A stretch of 36,042 nucleotides of DNA from the NCBI RefSeq assembly GCF_000716675.1, contig NZ_JNXT01000087.1, positions 1 to 36,042 of the forward strand, read 5' to 3'. The notes beneath the pieces were generated by a model, which saw only the letters and a program-made list of their open reading frames with translations, was not told the DNA's origin and did no database searches. The translations under genes were made by a program, and so were the position numbers. Below, in pieces: positions 33,490 to 36,042 of the stretch; the first letter of the stretch is position 1, and every line of letters begins with the position of its first letter. Origin of the DNA: Streptomyces alboflavus. Its GTDB lineage: Bacteria; Actinomycetota; Actinomycetes; Streptomycetales; Streptomycetaceae.

Positions 33490-34860
33490 GTGACTGCTGA
33501 CCTGTCCCAGCTCGTGAAGGCGTACGACGTGCGCGGGGTGGTCCCGGACCAGTGGGACGAGTCTCTGGCGGAGTTGTTCGGCGCGGCCTTCGTGAGCGTG
33601 ACGGGAGCGGACGCGATCGTCGTCGGGCACGACATGCGCCCCTCGTCGCCCGGTCTGTCCCGTGCCTTCGCGCGAGGGGCCGCGGCACGCGGCGTCGACG
33701 TCACCGAGATCGGCCTGTGCTCGACGGACCAGCTGTACTACGCCTCGGGCGCGCTGAACCTGCCCGGCGCGATGTTCACGGCCTCGCACAACCCGGCGCA
33801 GTACAACGGCATCAAGATGTGCCGCGCGGGCGCCGCACCCGTCGGCCAGGACACCGGCCTCGCCGACATCCGCGCCCTGGTCGAGCGCTGGTCGGACGAG
33901 GGCGCCCCCGCACAGGACCCGGCGGTGACCCCCGGCACGCTCACGCGCCGCGACACCCTCAAGGACTACGCGGCCCACCTGCGCTCCCTGGTGGACCTCA
34001 CCACCATCCGCTCCCTGAAGGTCGTCGTCGACGCGGGCAACGGCATGGGCGGCCACACCGTCCCCACCGTCTTCGAAGGCCTGCCCCTCGACCTCGTCCC
34101 GATGTACTTCGAGCTGGACGGCACCTTCCCCAACCACGAGGCCAACCCGCTGGACCCGGCCAACATCGTCGACCTCCAGGCGCGCGTGCGCGAGGAGGGC
34201 GCCGACCTCGGCATCGCCTTCGACGGCGACGCCGACCGCTGCTTCGTCGTCGACGAGAACGGCGGCCCCGTCTCGCCGTCCGCGATCACCGCCCTGGTCG
34301 CCGCCCGCGAACTCGCCAAGCACGGCGGCTCCGGCACGGTCATCCACAACCTGATCACCTCCTGGTCGGTCCCCGAGGTCGTCCGCGAGAACGGCGGCAC
34401 GCCCGTGCGTACGCGTGTGGGCCACTCCTTCATCAAGGAGGAGATGGCCAAGTCGGGCGCCATCTTCGGCGGCGAGCACTCCGCGCACTACTACTTCCGC
34501 GACTTCTGGAACGCCGACACCGGCATGCTGGCCGCGCTGCACGTCCTCGCTGCCCTCGGCGGCCAGGACGGCCCGCTGTCCGGCCTCGTCGAGCAGTACG
34601 ACCGCTACGCGGGCTCCGGCGAGATCAACTCCACGGTCGACGACCAGAAGGCACGCCTCGCGGCCATCCGGTCCGCGTACGAGGGCCAGGACGGCGTCAC
34701 CATCGACGAACTCGACGGCCTCACCGTCACGTCCACGGACTGGTGGTTCAACGTCCGCGCCTCCAACACGGAGCCCCTCCTCCGCCTCAACGCGGAGGCC
34801 CGCGACCAGCAGACGATGGAGCAGACCCGCGACGCGGCCCTGGCGATCATCAGGGCGTAG
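33490..34860 (+). CDS. manB: Phosphomannomutase/phosphoglucomutase ManB
   Basis: 456 residues, alpha-D-phosphohexomutase family. All four active-site loops are visible: TASHNP with catalytic Ser99, DGDADRCF near 245 (Mg), GEHSAHYYFRD near 329 (sugar choice) and RASNTEPLLRLNAE near the C-terminus (phosphate). It interconverts mannose-6-phosphate and mannose-1-phosphate, feeding GDP-mannose; in S. coelicolor ManB is needed for protein O-mannosylation. An AGAGAGGG ribosome binding site supports GTG 33490 over the upstream ATG 33454. The stop codon lies in a 22-base direct repeat. Confidence 0.96.
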   Translation: MTADLSQLVKAYDVRGVVPDQWDESLAELFGAAFVSVTGADAIVVGHDMRPSSPGLSRAFARGAAARGVDVTEIGLCSTDQLYYASGALNLPGAMFTASHNPAQYNGIKMCRAGAAPVGQDTGLADIRALVERWSDEGAPAQDPAVTPGTLTRRDTLKDYAAHLRSLVDLTTIRSLKVVVDAGNGMGGHTVPTVFEGLPLDLVPMYFELDGTFPNHEANPLDPANIVDLQARVREEGADLGIAFDGDADRCFVVDENGGPVSPSAITALVAARELAKHGGSGTVIHNLITSWSVPEVVRENGGTPVRTRVGHSFIKEEMAKSGAIFGGEHSAHYYFRDFWNADTGMLAALHVLAALGGQDGPLSGLVEQYDRYAGSGEINSTVDDQKARLAAIRSAYEGQDGVTIDELDGLTVTSTDWWFNVRASNTEPLLRLNAEARDQQTMEQTRDAALAIIRA

Positions 34861-34899
34861 CGGCCCGGGCAGCGGCGTCAGGGCGTAGCGGCCCGGGCA
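34850..34899. repeat. 22-base direct repeat over the manB stop codon
   Basis: TCAGGGCGTAGCGGCCCGGGCA at 34850-34871 and again, perfect, at 34878-34899 (period 28). The gene's last codons and TAG are therefore present twice. Confidence 0.88.
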
Positions 34900-34980
34900 C
34901 CGGGTGCGCGTTCGCGGCCGGGTGTTCTCGGGGCGACTGGGTGCGGGCAGGTTTCCGAGGGGCGACCGGATGCCGACCTC

Positions 34981-35029
34981 GCGTTTGTGGGCAGGCGTTC
35001 CGCATGGCGGAACGGGTGGGCACAAACGC
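34981..35029. promoter_or_regulatory. Cruciform with the TTCCGC-ATG-GCGGAA palindrome
   Basis: Outer arms GCGTTTGTG (34981-34989) and CACAAACGC (35021-35029) flank an inner perfect palindrome CGTTCCGC-ATG-GCGGAACG (34996-35014). The inner core differs by one base from the palindrome before the lactate permease. It could be an operator, a terminator or both. Confidence 0.45.
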
Positions 35030-35066
35030 CCACCGGCCCGCACCCGAAGACGAAACGGTCCGCCCC

Positions 35067-35107
35067 GCCGGGGGGCGCGGGGCACAGCCCCGCCCGCGCC
35101 CCCCGGC
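35067..35107 (+). terminator. GC-rich hairpin downstream of manB
   Basis: GCCGGGGGGCGC (35067-35078) pairs perfectly with GCGCCCCCCGGC (35096-35107), with an inner GGGG/CCCC pairing around CACAG. No U-tract follows, as is usual for Streptomyces terminators. Confidence 0.6.
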
Positions 35108-35177
35108 AAGGCCCCGCCCAGCGGTACCCTGACCAGGCCACAAGCCCCACCCGCCCCACCCCGAAGGGACCCCGCAC

Positions 35178-35354
35178 ATGCCGCTCGAAGCCGGCCTCCT
35201 GGAGATCCTCGCCTGCCCGGCCTGCCACGCCCCCCTCAAGGAGACGGACACGGAGCTGGTCTGCACGGCGAACGGCACGGACTGCGGCCTGGCCTACCCG
35301 GTCCGCGACGGCATCCCCGTCCTCCTGGTCGACGAGGCCCGCCGCCCCGCGTAA
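35178..35354 (+). CDS. Trm112-like zinc-ribbon protein
   Basis: 58 residues, starting [20 protein letters not shown] and ending in VDEARRPA. Cys13, Cys16, Cys29 and Cys36 form a zinc site of the Trm112/YcaR family; [11 protein letters not shown] is the family's C-terminal signature. In eukaryotes Trm112 activates methyltransferases; bacterial members are thought to support methyltransferases or other enzymes, unproven here. An AAGGGA ribosome binding site precedes ATG 35178. In actinomycetes it commonly sits between manB and the SIS isomerase gene, as here. The gene is below common length cut-offs for gene calling. Confidence 0.93.
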   Translation: MPLEAGLLEILACPACHAPLKETDTELVCTANGTDCGLAYPVRDGIPVLLVDEARRPA

Positions 35355-35450
35355 CGATCGAAGAGGCGCACCGTACGAAGCCGCGACCGGCACCCCGTAC
35401 GACCACCCAGCCCGCCACCCGCCGTCGCACGGCGATCGGAGGCCGCCCTC

Positions 35451-36042
35451 ATGCTCGACGACTCGCTCCTTGACGCTCCCGAGGCCCTGGCCCGGGCCGA
35501 CCTGCACGATCTGCTGCGCGGCGCCGCCGAGGCGGGCGCCCGGGTGCGGACCGCGCTCCGGCACGCCACGGAGTCCGGCCTCACGGAACTCAAGCCGGAC
35601 GGCCGCCCCCGCGCCGTCCTGATCGCGGGCCCGGGCACCGCGGCGACCGGCGTGGCCGACCTCATCACCGCGCTCGCGGGCACCGGCTGCCCCGTCGTGC
35701 GCCTCGCGCCCACCGGGGTCGCCCCGGCCGCGGGCGCCCTGCGCTGGTCCCTGCCCGGCTGGACGGGCCCCGTCGACCTGCTGCTCATCGTCACCCCGGA
35801 CGGCACGGAGCCCGGCCTGACACTCCTCGCCGAGCAGGCGTACCGCCGCGGCTGCACCGTCGTCGCGGTGGCCCCGGCCCGCACCCCGCTGGCCGAGAGC
35901 GTGGACGGCTCGCACGGCCTGACGGTCCCGATGGCCACATCGCCGACGGCCGGGTACGGGACGACGACGTACGGCGAGGCGGAGAGCCGCGTCGGCACGA
36001 GCCAGGACCCCACCGGCCCCGCCCAGCCGGACCCCACCGCCC
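35451..36042 (+). CDS. SIS-domain phosphosugar isomerase (partial, runs off the window)
   Basis: At least 197 residues before the window ends; no stop is reached. It begins MLDDSLLDAPEALARADLHD, preceded by GGAGG eight bases before the ATG. Residues about 60-150 show a sugar-isomerase (SIS) fold: AVLIAGPGTAATGVADLI, GCPVVRLAPTG and VDLLLIVTPDGTEPGLTLL. In actinobacteria this gene lies between the Trm112-like gene and manA and resembles bifunctional phosphoglucose/phosphomannose isomerases; the catalytic half is beyond the edge, so activity cannot be judged. Confidence 0.88.
   Translation, partial: MLDDSLLDAPEALARADLHDLLRGAAEAGARVRTALRHATESGLTELKPDGRPRAVLIAGPGTAATGVADLITALAGTGCPVVRLAPTGVAPAAGALRWSLPGWTGPVDLLLIVTPDGTEPGLTLLAEQAYRRGCTVVAVAPARTPLAESVDGSHGLTVPMATSPTAGYGTTTYGEAESRVGTSQDPTGPAQPDPTA

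Larger units (their letters stand above)
34861..35177. other. Spacer between manB and the Trm112-like gene
   Basis: 317 bases without a gene. After the 22-base repeat it carries an A/T-marked cruciform (34981-35029) and a very GC-rich hairpin (35067-35107). A promoter for the Trm112-like gene may lie at about 35110-35170, where ACCCTGACC could be part of a -10 region, but I cannot fix it. Confidence 0.5.

Noticed and set aside
31670..35109. Long minus-strand frames (672 and 807 residues) opposite the lactate permease and manB
   Set aside because: Antisense shadows; both sense genes carry complete active-site or family motifs.

Overview
This is a chromosomal window from a high-GC actinomycete, almost certainly a Streptomyces. 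The base composition is strongly GC-rich with G/C at most third codon positions. GTG starts are frequent, genes meet with GTGA overlaps, and marker genes are very close to Streptomyces proteins: WhiB (87 aa), a glutamine synthetase of the GlnA2 type, GlnE, a MalR/Reg1-like LacI protein, AglA, FbiA and FbiB. I see no rRNA, tRNA, CRISPR array, transposase, integrase or phage gene.

Layout. 1-1978: an inverted intergenic repeat, then a two-gene minus-strand unit of membrane/secreted DUF3105 and DUF305 proteins. 1979-7610: nitrogen block with glnA2 and glnE around two small minus-strand enzymes (VOC and FMN split-barrel families). 7624-11174: a PAP2 membrane phosphatase, then a damaged maltose locus with a malR remnant lacking its DNA-binding domain directly facing aglA, and no malEFG. 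11472-16195: a REC-GAF-PP2C phosphatase and a minus-strand operon (putative diiron hydrolase, ferredoxin reductase, TetR). 16336-18867: a TPR protein and a large membrane protein with a sigma-factor-like N-terminus. 18868-20696: repeat-rich DNA on both sides of a DNA-3-methyladenine glycosylase gene.

20697-36042 is a conserved actinobacterial block: fbiB/fbiA (coenzyme F420), cysteine dioxygenase, whiB, a giant glycosyltransferase coupled to a DUF5719 secreted protein, a zincin-like protein, DUF3499, a lactate permease, manB (phosphomannomutase), a Trm112-like zinc ribbon and the start of a SIS-domain phosphosugar isomerase. Mannose-phosphate metabolism (manB and the SIS gene) sits close to the glycosyltransferase, which suggests a cell-envelope glycosylation theme, while WhiB controls sporulation septation.

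The most notable points are the rearranged mal locus, three tandem duplications that each include the stop codon of a gene (cysteine dioxygenase, DUF3499, manB), two perfect DnaA boxes on either side of whiB (one in a hairpin loop), an 8-residue repeat at the N-terminus of FbiB plus a Gly/Pro-rich insert between its domains, and a shared TTCCGC-AT(C/G)-GCGGAA palindrome before the lactate permease and after manB. Two real genes near the right edge (Trm112-like, 58 aa; SIS protein, cut by the window end) are easily missed by length-filtered gene calling.
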